Positions 1 to 7,626 of a stretch of 18,839 nucleotides of DNA are shown in pieces. Origin of the DNA: CF-13 sp036782775 (GTDB taxonomy: Bacteria; Chloroflexota; Dormibacteria; CF-121). How positions within the stretch are numbered: position 1 is the first letter of the stretch; every line of letters begins with the position of its first letter. Both the position numbers and the translations under genes were made by a program. The notes under the pieces were generated by a model. The model did not search any database and was not told the origin of the DNA. It saw only the letters and a program-made list of their open reading frames with translations. The stretch covers positions 1 through 18,839 of the forward strand of contig DAIPYJ010000049.1 in NCBI GenBank assembly GCA_036782775.1, given 5' to 3'.

Positions 1-553
1 AGATGTAGCCGTGGATCTCGTGCTTCAACCGAAGCGGCCGCATGCCCAGTTGTTTATAGAACCGCATCGCTCGGGTCATCGCCTGATTGTTTGTACGCTC
101 GCCCGGGACGACTTCGACCAGCGGCAGCAGATACGTCGGGTTGAATGGATGGCCGATCAATACCCGTTCAGGATGCTCGCAAGCCGCCTGGATCCGGCTC
201 GGCAACAGGCCCGACGAACTTGACGCGATGACGACGCCGGGAGCCGCCACAGTGTCGATCTCGGCGAGCAGCCGGCGCTTGAGGCTTTCATCTTCCGGGC
301 CGCTTTCTTGCACGAAGTCGGCGTCCTGCACTGCATCGCTGAGGTTGCTGGCAAATCGCAGCCGCCGGCGGGACGCGCCTTTCGACAGGCCAAGGCGCCT
401 GATGGCCGGCCAGGCGTTATCGATCGCGGCGCGCAAGCGCGCTTCAGCACTCTCAGCCGGGTCCCAGGCGACGACATCCAGTCCATGAGCGAGCGCGCGC
501 GCCCCCCACCCACTGCCGATCACGCCCGCCCCAACGATCGCCAGCGTTCTGAC
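1..553 (-). CDS. lcdH: L-carnitine dehydrogenase (3-hydroxyacyl-CoA dehydrogenase family), C-terminus beyond window
   Basis: Reading the minus strand from 553 down to 1 gives about 184 uninterrupted residues of an NAD-binding 3-hydroxyacyl-CoA dehydrogenase-type domain. It begins VRTLAIVGAGVIGSGWGAR (Rossmann GxGxxG) and continues through DFVQESGPEDE, IASSSSGLLPSRIQ and GHPFNPTYLLPLVEVV, a run characteristic of L-carnitine dehydrogenases. The family oxidises L-carnitine to 3-dehydrocarnitine with NAD+. The preceding gene is a BKACE enzyme of the type that consumes this product, which supports the call. The start is unresolved. No ATG, GTG or TTG lies in frame between 553 and the N gap, while an ATG at 683 overlaps the BKACE stop as ATGA and would be the natural start if the gap length were a multiple of three. 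The intervening sequence is repeat-derived (PHPDPLPTSGERE). The family often carries a C-terminal thioesterase domain, which would lie outside the window. Confidence 0.85.
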
Positions 554-559
554 TGCCTT

Positions 560-660
560 CTCCCTCTCCCCACTTGTGGGGAGAGGGTCGGGGTGAGGGG
601 TTCTCTTCTCCCTCCCCCGGCTCGGATGAATCTCCCTCCCCNNNNNNNNNNGGGGGGGGG
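560..660. repeat. Cluster of hairpin repeats at the lcdH start, broken by an N gap
   Basis: The complete copy at 560-600 has arms ccctctcccc (562-571) and ggggagaggg (578-587) around acttgt, so the stem is effectively 12 bp, followed by the tail gtcggggtgagggg. A partial left arm follows at 610-626. A third copy at 632-660 has left arm ctccctcccc and a G-rich right side separated by ten Ns. Other members are at 8284, 9406, 10068 and 13455. In the lcdH frame the complete copy reads PHPDPLPTSGERE. Confidence 0.85.
642..651. other. Assembly gap (10 N)
   Basis: Ten consecutive Ns sit where the loop of a hairpin repeat should be, flanked by a C-run and a G-run. The length is probably a placeholder. 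It leaves the ATG at 683 and the conserved lcdH frame (codon at 553) one base out of phase. Confidence 0.95.
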
Positions 661-679
661 CGCTGGGGCGGCCCCGGCG

Positions 680-1582
680 TCATCGGAGCGACGCCACCTT
701 CGCGCTTTTCAATCCCAGCTTTGTCCGAGCCTCCGCCGGAGTCAGCGCCCGTCCACCGAGCAGTTCGATGATCTCGATCGCCTTCTCCACGAGCTGGCCA
801 TTGCTGGCGAATACGCCGCGCTTTAGATAGAGGTTGTCTTCCAGGCCAACTCGGACGTGCCCGCCGAGCAGCACGGACTGCGCGACCATCGGGAACTGGT
901 GCCGGCTGATGCCAAACGCAGCCCAGACCGCGCCTGGTGGCAGCTCATCGCGCATGGCCTTCATCGCGTTCGTGTCGGCGGGCGCGCCGTACGGAATGCC
1001 CAGACAAAGTTGAAATAGCGGCGGATCGTCCAGCAGGCCTTCCGAATGCATCTGCCGCGCCAGCCAGACGTGTCCCGTGTCGAAGCATTCCAGCTCGGGT
1101 TTGATGCCCAGCTCCTGCACGCGCTTGGCGGCCTGTCGCAGCATGGCCGGCGTGCTGATATAGGTCAGGTTGCCATCGCCGTAGTTCAGCGTGCCGCAGT
1201 CGAGCGTGCAGATCTCCGGCATCAGCTCTTCCACGTGCTTCAGCCGCTCGAGCGCACCCACCAGGTCGGTCCCATCGCCGGGTTTCAATGGATCGGGATC
1301 GCCGACGACATAATCGCCGCCCATCCCCGCGCTCAAGTTGATGATCACGTCGACACCGCTGGCGCGGACCCGTTCGACGACCTCGCGGTACCAATCCGGA
1401 TGGCGACCACCCTTTCCTGTCTTCGGATCGCGCACGTGAATGTGCGTGACGGCCGCTCCGGCGCGCGCCGCCTCGATGACGGCGTTCGCGATCTGCTCGC
1501 CGGTAACGGGGATTGCCGGATGTTTGCCCACGGTATCGCCCGCGCCGGTCACCGCGCAGGTGACGATGACCTCGGTATTCAT
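680..1582 (-). CDS. BKACE (DUF849) beta-keto acid cleavage enzyme, probably 3-dehydrocarnitine cleavage
   Basis: A 300-residue protein of full family length. BKACE enzymes are TIM-barrel, Zn-dependent and condense a beta-keto acid with acetyl-CoA, giving a new CoA ester and acetoacetate. Visible features are TCAVTGAG at the N-terminus, the metal-binding THIHVRDP (H47, H49), NLSAGMGG, TLDCGTLNYGDG, FDTGH, and GLEDN with E248. LDCGTLNYGDG and LCLGIPYGAPADT resemble the carnitine-specific members. With lcdH next door, the inferred reaction is 3-dehydrocarnitine + acetyl-CoA to betainyl-CoA + acetoacetate. The ATG at 1582 overlaps the upstream Clp_N stop (ATGA) and has a near-perfect Shine-Dalgarno. 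Its own stop overlaps the ATG at 683 in the same way. The family is certain; the substrate is inferred from context and motif resemblance. Confidence 0.9.
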   Translation of the reverse strand: MNTEVIVTCAVTGAGDTVGKHPAIPVTGEQIANAVIEAARAGAAVTHIHVRDPKTGKGGRHPDWYREVVERVRASGVDVIINLSAGMGGDYVVGDPDPLKPGDGTDLVGALERLKHVEELMPEICTLDCGTLNYGDGNLTYISTPAMLRQAAKRVQELGIKPELECFDTGHVWLARQMHSEGLLDDPPLFQLCLGIPYGAPADTNAMKAMRDELPPGAVWAAFGISRHQFPMVAQSVLLGGHVRVGLEDNLYLKRGVFASNGQLVEKAIEIIELLGGRALTPAEARTKLGLKSAKVASLR

Positions 1583-2202
1583 GTCGTACCTCCTTTCTCG
1601 ACGACCACGCTGATGCGCTGGGCAAGCGTCTCCTGTTGCTCTCGTGGATAGCCGGCCGGAAACAGGACGTCCACCGCAATGGCTCGGCCACTCTCGTCCG
1701 TAAGGTCAAGATGCCGTCGAATTGGCGGCGGTCCAGTGGCGCTGCTTTCGGCCTTTCCTGACTTCCTCAGCGCTTCGATTTGCGTACGGATCTGCTCGAC
1801 CGTCACCCCGCGGTCGGTGAGCACATGGGCGGCGATGCCCTGCCCCTCCAGCATCAGGCCCAGCAGCAGGTGCCCGGTTTCAACCTGCGCCAGGCTTTCC
1901 TGGCGAGCCTCCTCGAAGGACATTTCGATGACCTTCTTGACCCTCGAGGTCGGGATCAGCTGGTCGAGCTTCATTCGCTCGCCGGCGTGGCCCTGAAGCA
2001 TTTTGTGCACATCCTCTTGAATCTCGGGATAGCGAAGGCCGAGGTTTGTCAACGCGATCGCAGCCATCCCTTGCTGAAGCTGCATCAGCCCAAGCAGTAA
2101 GTGCTCCGTTCCGATATAGGAATGGCCTGCCCGCTCGGCTTCAGCTTGTGAAAGCGTGAGCACCGCCTTCGAGTCCTCGCTGAACCGGTCGAACGGATAC
2201 AC
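1579..2202 (-). CDS. Stand-alone Clp_N (ClpC N-domain-like) protein
   Basis: A 207-residue protein made of two Clp_N repeats, roughly residues 3-70 (FDRFSEDSKAVLTLSQAEAERA, then GTEHLLLGLM) and 78-150 (RVKKVIEMSFEEARQE, then TGHLLLGLMLEGQGIA). A short C-terminal tail of about 55 residues has no domain I recognise. There is no Walker motif, so it is not an AAA+ unfoldase. In ClpC/ClpA this domain binds adaptors and substrates. Stand-alone copies are known in actinobacteria and related groups, mostly without an assigned role. The GTG start at 2202 is preceded by AAGGAGG (2206-2212). It begins 24 nt after the ATPase gene and overlaps the BKACE start by 4 nt, so it is a genuine operon member. An adaptor role, or protection of operon products, is only a guess. 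Confidence 0.88.
   Translation of the reverse strand: MYPFDRFSEDSKAVLTLSQAEAERAGHSYIGTEHLLLGLMQLQQGMAAIALTNLGLRYPEIQEDVHKMLQGHAGERMKLDQLIPTSRVKKVIEMSFEEARQESLAQVETGHLLLGLMLEGQGIAAHVLTDRGVTVEQIRTQIEALRKSGKAESSATGPPPIRRHLDLTDESGRAIAVDVLFPAGYPREQQETLAQRISVVVEKGGTT
1588..1596 (-). promoter_or_regulatory. Strong Shine-Dalgarno of the BKACE gene, embedded in the Clp_N coding end
   Basis: On the minus strand AAAGGAGGT lies five bases before the ATG at 1582. It overlaps the last codons of the Clp_N gene (EKGGTT), which suggests translational coupling. It contrasts with the promoter-proximal genes of this window, which lack such a site. Confidence 0.8.
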
Positions 2203-2226
2203 GCTCCTCCTTCCCGGAGGCCTCGG

Positions 2227-4038
2227 TCAGGAGACCGCCGTCTCGAGCGCGACCTCGAGAGACGGGGTGTCCGACAGCAGGCGCGACGTGTAATCGTCCT
2301 TCGGGCTCTCCAGGATCTGGACCACGCTGCCCAGCTCGACGATTCGCCCGTGGCTCATGACGGCGACGCGCTGCGCGATCGACCGCACCAGCGGCAGGTT
2401 GTGCGTCACGAAGAGCATCGCCAGCCCCAGGTCGCGCTGCAGTCCGTGCAGCAGCTCGACGATCGCCGCCTGGACGCTGACGTCGAGGGCCGACGTCACC
2501 TCATCGCAGATCAGCACCGACGGCTCGCAGATCAGCGCCCGCGCGATCGCGACGCGCTGCCGCTCGCCGCCCGAGAGCTGATCCGGGAAACGGTTCGCGT
2601 ATCCGGCGGTCAGCGAAACACGCTCCAGCATCTCCGCGACACGCCGGTCGACCTGGTTCCGTGGCACGTTGCCGAAAACTTCCATCGGCTGGCTGATGAT
2701 CTGGCGGATCGTGCGCCGGGGATTGAGCGATCCGTACGGATTCTGGAAGACGTACTGGATCGAACGGCGGACATCGCGCGGCCGCGCGCGCGCCACCTTG
2801 GCGAGCGGCGTACCTCTGTAGGCGATGTCTCCCCAGCGGTCGCTGTGCAGGCCGGCGATCGAGCGCGCTAGTGTCGTCTTTCCCGAGCCCGATTCGCCGA
2901 CCAGCGCCAGGCACTCGTGCGGCGCGAGTTCGAGCGTGATGTCGTGCAGCACCGTCCGGCCTCGGTAGCCGGCATGCACCTTTTGCAGCGAGAGAACCGG
3001 TTGCACGGTCGCCATCCCGGCGCCCTGTGGCACCTCACCGCTGCGTTGCGGCGCGTGCAGCCGCACCTCCTCCGCCCGGATGCAGCGAACGTCGTGCACC
3101 TGGGCGATCGGCCGCAACTCCGGCACGCCCTGCTTGCACTGGGTGATGGCGAAGGTGCAGCGCGGTTCGAACGCGCACCCTGGCGGCCGCCGCCCGGGCG
3201 AGGGCGCGTGCCCCGGAATCCCAACCAGCTCGCGCCCGCCGGTCAGGTGCGGAATCGCCACGATCAGCCGCTGCGTGTACGGATGGCTCGAGGCCTGGAA
3301 CATCTCGGACGCCGGGCCCAGCTCGATGATCCGTCCGGCGTACATCACGGCCACGCGCGTCGCTAGCGTGCCCACCACCGCGAGGTCATGGCTCACATAG
3401 AGCGCGGCCACACCATGGGCTGCCGCCAGCTCGCGCACCGTGCCCAGCACGTGGGCCTGCGTCGTGACGTCGAGGCCCGTGGTCGGCTCGTCCAGCACGA
3501 TGACTCGCGGCCGGCAGGCGAAGGCGATCGCCAGCCCGATCCGTTGCTGCTGGCCGCCCGACAGCTCGTGCGGATAATTGCGCAAGAAGCGTGGGTTGTC
3601 CGGGAGCGCCACCTCACGCATCATCTCGGCGACGCGGGCGCGCCGCTCGTCGGCGTTTCTTCCGTAGTTGTGCGCCTCGAGGATCTCGCGCAGCTGGGTC
3701 CCGGTGCGCAGCGCGGGATTCAACGCCGAGGCCGGGTCTTGCGGCACGTAGCTGACCAACCGGCCGCGCAGGCGCTGCCGCTCGATCGCGCTGAGCTTGA
3801 GCACCTCGACGTCGCCGACGCGCACCGAGCCTCCCTTGATTACCGCGCCGCGCCGGCTGTGACCGAGCAGCGCCAGGCCGACCGTCGTTTTGCCCGATCC
3901 CGATTCGCCGACCAGGCCGAGGACTTCCCCGGGGGCGACGCTGAACGAGACGTCGTTAACGATCTCCATCCCGGACCCCTGCACGACGATGTGCAGGTCG
4001 CGGACGACGATCGCCGGCTTTTGCTGGGTCATGACCAT
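2227..4038 (-). CDS. Fused double ATPase of a peptide/nickel-type ABC importer (DppD-DppF)
   Basis: About 603 residues from the ATG at 4038, one base after the permease stop; a longer frame to 4095 is less likely. Domain 1 has Walker A GESGSGKTT (about 44-52), Q-loop VPQDPASALNP, signature LSGGQQQR and Walker B VIVLDEPTTGLD. It is followed by the oligopeptide C-terminal segment with C288, C294, C301 and C319 (GCAFEPRC ... TQC ... VRC). Domain 2 has Walker A from about 381, Q-loop FQNPYGSLNP, signature LSGGERQR and Walker B VLICDEVTSALD, and lacks a full second cysteine segment. The single protein should supply both cytoplasmic motor halves for the two permeases encoded just upstream. Equivalent cysteine segments in mycobacterial Dpp/Opp ATPases are reported to hold a [4Fe-4S] cluster. 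The substrate is not readable from the ATPase. Confidence 0.93.
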   Translation of the reverse strand: MVMTQQKPAIVVRDLHIVVQGSGMEIVNDVSFSVAPGEVLGLVGESGSGKTTVGLALLGHSRRGAVIKGGSVRVGDVEVLKLSAIERQRLRGRLVSYVPQDPASALNPALRTGTQLREILEAHNYGRNADERRARVAEMMREVALPDNPRFLRNYPHELSGGQQQRIGLAIAFACRPRVIVLDEPTTGLDVTTQAHVLGTVRELAAAHGVAALYVSHDLAVVGTLATRVAVMYAGRIIELGPASEMFQASSHPYTQRLIVAIPHLTGGRELVGIPGHAPSPGRRPPGCAFEPRCTFAITQCKQGVPELRPIAQVHDVRCIRAEEVRLHAPQRSGEVPQGAGMATVQPVLSLQKVHAGYRGRTVLHDITLELAPHECLALVGESGSGKTTLARSIAGLHSDRWGDIAYRGTPLAKVARARPRDVRRSIQYVFQNPYGSLNPRRTIRQIISQPMEVFGNVPRNQVDRRVAEMLERVSLTAGYANRFPDQLSGGERQRVAIARALICEPSVLICDEVTSALDVSVQAAIVELLHGLQRDLGLAMLFVTHNLPLVRSIAQRVAVMSHGRIVELGSVVQILESPKDDYTSRLLSDTPSLEVALETAVS

Positions 4039-4039
4039 C

Positions 4040-4933
4040 TCAGGCGGCTCCTCTCGACCGATCGATGCCCGCAGCCGCGCGCGCGATGCCGTCACCGACC
4101 AGGCCGGTGCCGACCGTCAGCAGGGCGATCGCCAGCACCGGCAGGACGACGCCCCAGGGTTGGACCGTCAACGCAATGTAGTTCTCCTGGATCATCAGGC
4201 CCCAGTCGGCCTGACCGGGATGCGCGTTGAAGCCGAGAAAGGCGAGCGCCGCGATGACACCGATCGCATAGGTCAGCCGCAGGCTGCCCTCGACCAACAG
4301 CGGGCTCAGCAGGTTCGGGAAGATCTCGCTCAAGAGAATCCGGTAGCGCGGCACGCCGATGGCCTCGGCGGCGGCCACGAAATCGCGCTCCACAATCGGC
4401 TGCGCGGCGCCGCGCGTGACGCGAGCGACACGAGGCATGGTCGTCAACCCGACTGCCAGAATGATCGTCAGTGGGCTGGCGCCGACGGTCACGATCGCGA
4501 CCAGCGCCAGCATGATCTGGGGAAACGCCAGGATGACGTCCATCAGGCGCATCAAAATGTCGTCCAGGATGTTGCGCGAGTATGCCGAGACCAGGCCGAC
4601 CGCAATTCCGAGCAGCAAGCCCAGCGCGGTGGCGGCCGCTGCCAGGAACAGGATCGTGAGGCCGCCGCTCAAGAACCGGCTCCAGACGTCCTGCCCCACG
4701 TGATCCGTTCCGAATAGCAGGCCCGGCACCGATGCGGTGTTCGGCGTGCCGGCGAACGCGCTCGGGTCGTGCGGCGCGATCCGCGGCCCGATCACCGCGA
4801 TCGCAACGATCAATAACACCAGGCCGAGCCCGATCTGGGTCCGGCGCAAACGCAGCGCGCTACGGAAGAGCGCGCCTGACGGCTGCCGCTCGACCAGGAC
4901 CTCGGGTTTGACGACCTGGCTGACGACGGCCAT
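4040..4933 (-). CDS. ABC importer permease, DppC type
   Basis: A 297-residue inner-membrane protein of usual DppC length. A cytoplasmic N-terminus (to about residue 30) leads into a first membrane helix (IGLGLVLLIVAIAVIGP). A periplasmic loop follows with the typical HDPSAF and FGTDHVGQDVWSR motifs, then five further helices. The EAA coupling loop is readable as VERDFVAAAEAIGVPRYRILLSEIFPN split over a helix-turn, and it contacts the ATPase. The ATG at 4933 overlaps the DppB stop by one base (TGATG), which argues for coupled translation. It works with DppB, the lipoprotein and the fused ATPase. Confidence 0.93.
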   Translation of the reverse strand: MAVVSQVVKPEVLVERQPSGALFRSALRLRRTQIGLGLVLLIVAIAVIGPRIAPHDPSAFAGTPNTASVPGLLFGTDHVGQDVWSRFLSGGLTILFLAAAATALGLLLGIAVGLVSAYSRNILDDILMRLMDVILAFPQIMLALVAIVTVGASPLTIILAVGLTTMPRVARVTRGAAQPIVERDFVAAAEAIGVPRYRILLSEIFPNLLSPLLVEGSLRLTYAIGVIAALAFLGFNAHPGQADWGLMIQENYIALTVQPWGVVLPVLAIALLTVGTGLVGDGIARAAAGIDRSRGAA

Positions 4934-6000
4934 CAGAGTTTGGTCCTCATGCGCGGCGTGACCAGGATGGTCGCGATATCCGCAAGAAGGTTCAACACGA
5001 CGTAGAGGCCGGCGATCACCATCGCCAGCGCCTGCACCACCGGAATGTCGTGGTTGGCGACAGCGTCGCGCAGCGCGCCGCCGATCCCGGCGTAGTTGAA
5101 GATGTACTCGACCACGATCACGCCGCCGGCCAGATAGGCCAGGTTGATCGCGATGACCTGAAAGGTCGGACCCAGCGCATTCGGCAGCGCGTGCCGCCGC
5201 AAGACAAGCCGCTCCGGCAGACCCTTGAGCCGGGCCATCTCGACGTAGTCACTCTCCAGCACTTCCACCATCGAGGCGCGCATGATCCGCGCCACGTAGG
5301 GGCTGACGGCGATGATCAAGGTCGCCGTCGGCAGGATCATGCCCAGCAGATACTGCGGCTGCCATGGCCTCGCGCCCGGCGGGATCAGGCTGATCGCCGG
5401 CAGCAGGTGGAACACGGTGGTGGCGAAGAGCACGACGAGCGCGACGCCGACCACGAACTCGGGCAACGCCGCCAGCAGCAGCGTGATCAGCGAGGTGACG
5501 ACGTCGAATGACCGGTCGCGCCAGAGCGCGGCGTAGGCGCCGAGGGCGATCGACAGCGGGATCGAGATCACCGCCGAGCAGACAAGCAGGAACGCGGTGT
5601 TGACGAGGCGGTCGGCCAACAGCTTGGAGACCGGCTCCTGCGCCGCCAGCGACCGGCCGGCGTCGCCGTGGATGATCCCTAGCGCCCAGCGGAAGTACTG
5701 CGTGATCAGTGGATCGTTCAGGTGTAGTTGCTCGCGCAGCGCGGCCAGGCTGGCGGGCGTCGCGGAGCGGCCGAGGATCGCCCGCGCCGGGTCACCCAGG
5801 GCCTGGGTCGCGCCGAAGACGACGATCGAAACCAGGACGAGCACGAGCAGCCCCTGCAGGATGCGGCGGATGATGAAGCCGCGAATCCCATGCCGGCGGG
5901 CAGGCCCCTGCGTCCCGCCCGGCCGGTCCAGCATCGCCGGACCGGCCAGCGGCTCGAGTTGCAGGGTTGCGCTAGGCGAACCAGAGGTTCCGGTAGCCAT
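4933..6000 (-). CDS. ABC importer permease, DppB type
   Basis: 355 residues. The first helix starts only around residue 43 (FIIRRILQGLLVLVLVSIVVFG), preceded by a Pro/Gly/Arg-rich extension longer than usual. DppB features follow: the periplasmic region with LHLNDPLITQYFRW and GDAGRSL, five further helices, and the EAA loop with YVEMARLKGLPERLVLRRHALPN in part. The start is uncertain. The ATG at 6000 overlaps the binding-protein gene by 29 nt and has no clear ribosome site. The ATG at 5934 would lie just beyond that gene and still leave the whole membrane domain. It forms the translocation pore with the DppC-type permease. Confidence 0.92.
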   Translation of the reverse strand: MATGTSGSPSATLQLEPLAGPAMLDRPGGTQGPARRHGIRGFIIRRILQGLLVLVLVSIVVFGATQALGDPARAILGRSATPASLAALREQLHLNDPLITQYFRWALGIIHGDAGRSLAAQEPVSKLLADRLVNTAFLLVCSAVISIPLSIALGAYAALWRDRSFDVVTSLITLLLAALPEFVVGVALVVLFATTVFHLLPAISLIPPGARPWQPQYLLGMILPTATLIIAVSPYVARIMRASMVEVLESDYVEMARLKGLPERLVLRRHALPNALGPTFQVIAINLAYLAGGVIVVEYIFNYAGIGGALRDAVANHDIPVVQALAMVIAGLYVVLNLLADIATILVTPRMRTKL

Positions 6001-7588
6001 GTCCGAAGGAATCCAGGTTCAGCGTTGCCTTGCTGTTGCCAACGAAGCCGGCGACCTTCGTGCTGTACGCATCGACCAGGTTGTTGAAGAAGGGGATGAT
6101 GTAACCGCCGTAGTTGTACTCCTCCTCCTGCATCTTGTGAATGATGTCGGCGCGCTTTCCCGGATCTTTTTCGGCCAACGCCTGCTGGTAGAGGCTGATG
6201 TAATCCGACCCCGTGCCGCTCTTCGGCGGCCAGTGGCATTCGTTGTAGGGCGCCGTCGGGATGCTGCCATTCGCGACCTGGGGCAGAAAGTTCCGGGTTC
6301 CCCAGAAGTCGACCGAGAACGCCAGCTTCAGGTACTGATCGCCGTAATAGTTCGGATCGTTGTGGACGTTGACCGTCACGCCGGCCGCCTTCGCCTGGTT
6401 GGCGAAGATGTTCGCCGAGTCGACCATTCCGGCGGCTCCGTCCGTCGTGTGCAGGTCGACCACAAGGTTCTCTTTCCCTGCTTTCTTCAGCAAGGACTTG
6501 GCCTGCGCGATGTCTTGATGCCGCTGTGGGAGCGACGAGTCGTATGCCGGATCGAAGGGCGAGTACAGGTCATTGGCGACGCGTCCGTGACCGGAGAGGA
6601 CCTGCTGCAGCATGGCATTCCGATCGACGATCAGGCGCATCGCCTGCCGGACGTTGTTGTCATCGAAGGGCGGCATGTCGACCGCCATGCACAGGGGCAG
6701 CCAGCCGGCGCCCTGACCCTCGAGCACCGCGAGCCCGCCGTGGCTCTTGACGACGCTGATCTGCGCGAACGGGATGTCGGTCATGGCGTCGATCTGGCCC
6801 GAGAGCAAGGCGTTGACCTGCGCGGCCGGATCGGGGAAGTCGATCACCGTGACCTGATCGAAATGCGGCTGCCCGCTGCGCCAGTAGTTGCTGTTCTTCA
6901 CGTGCACGCTCTGCTGGCCCGGCGTAAAGCTCTGCACTTTGTAGGGCCCGGTCCCGTTCTGGGTGCCGGTTCGCGTGTAGCCGGTCGGGACGATGCCGTT
7001 GTAGTACTGGCCCAGCTGATCGCCGATCGTGGAGTCGGCCTGCTTGAGGTTGAGCGTGACGGTGAGGTTGTCGACCTTCTTGATGTTGTTGGGATCGATC
7101 GATGACAGTCCGGCGGTGCCGAACAGGCCCTGCGATGGGGTGAGGATGCGCTGCAAGGAGTAGACGACGTCGTCGGATGTCAGCGGCTTCCCGTCATGGA
7201 AGGTGATGCCCGATTTCAGCTTGATCGTCCACCGATCGGGAGCCTCCTGCGTCACCGATTCGGCGAGTGCCGGCTGCAGCTTGTAGTTCTCGTCGTACTC
7301 GAGCAGCGTCTCGAATCCCGCGACCAGTCGCGCCTGGTCCGGCTTGGTCACGATCGACTGGCCGTCGATGATGTCCTTGGCCCCGCCGCCGGTCACACCC
7401 AGCCGGAAGTTGCCGCCGTTCTTGGGGCTCCCCGAGGTGGTCCCGGTTGACGTCGTGCTGCCGCAGGCGGCCAGCGGGCCCGCCAGCATCGCGCCACCGA
7501 CGATGATTCCGCTGTTGATCAGCAGCTTTCGCCGCGTGATCGTCGAGGTCAGCGGACGCAGGGGTTCCGATTTCGGGCTATCTTCCAT
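5972..7588 (-). CDS. Family 5 (peptide/nickel/opine type) solute-binding lipoprotein
   Basis: 538 residues, normal for SBP_bac_5. The signal has a twin-arginine look (TRRKLL, R19-R20), a hydrophobic stretch and the lipobox LAAC with C42. It should therefore be exported, perhaps by Tat, and lipid-anchored on the outer face of the membrane. A Ser/Thr/Gly linker follows. The mature part has family markers FETLLEYDENYKLQPALAES, KLKSGITFHDGKPLTSDDV and VRQAMRLIVDRNAM. The ATG at 7588 has AGGAAG just upstream. The gene lies 38 nt after the GntR gene and before the permeases. Family 5 proteins bind peptides, but also opines, metal chelates and other small molecules. The carnitine genes downstream make a quaternary amine or an acyl/peptidyl derivative a reasonable inferred ligand. 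Confidence 0.93.
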   Translation of the reverse strand: MEDSPKSEPLRPLTSTITRRKLLINSGIIVGGAMLAGPLAACGSTTSTGTTSGSPKNGGNFRLGVTGGGAKDIIDGQSIVTKPDQARLVAGFETLLEYDENYKLQPALAESVTQEAPDRWTIKLKSGITFHDGKPLTSDDVVYSLQRILTPSQGLFGTAGLSSIDPNNIKKVDNLTVTLNLKQADSTIGDQLGQYYNGIVPTGYTRTGTQNGTGPYKVQSFTPGQQSVHVKNSNYWRSGQPHFDQVTVIDFPDPAAQVNALLSGQIDAMTDIPFAQISVVKSHGGLAVLEGQGAGWLPLCMAVDMPPFDDNNVRQAMRLIVDRNAMLQQVLSGHGRVANDLYSPFDPAYDSSLPQRHQDIAQAKSLLKKAGKENLVVDLHTTDGAAGMVDSANIFANQAKAAGVTVNVHNDPNYYGDQYLKLAFSVDFWGTRNFLPQVANGSIPTAPYNECHWPPKSGTGSDYISLYQQALAEKDPGKRADIIHKMQEEEYNYGGYIIPFFNNLVDAYSTKVAGFVGNSKATLNLDSFGHGYRNLWFA

Positions 7589-7626
7589 CGCTTCCTTTCT
7601 TCCTCCTCCTCGTCTGGGTCGCTGCG

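Noticed and set aside
157..513. A 118-codon minus-strand frame overlapping the carnitine dehydrogenase
   Set aside because: It is in a different frame from the conserved Rossmann and GHPFNP motifs and has no recognisable content.
5597..7105. A 502-codon open frame on the plus strand
   Set aside because: It lies antisense to the binding-protein and permease genes, which have clear family motifs. Its translation is Arg/Val-rich without any recognisable domain, as expected of a GC-rich shadow frame.
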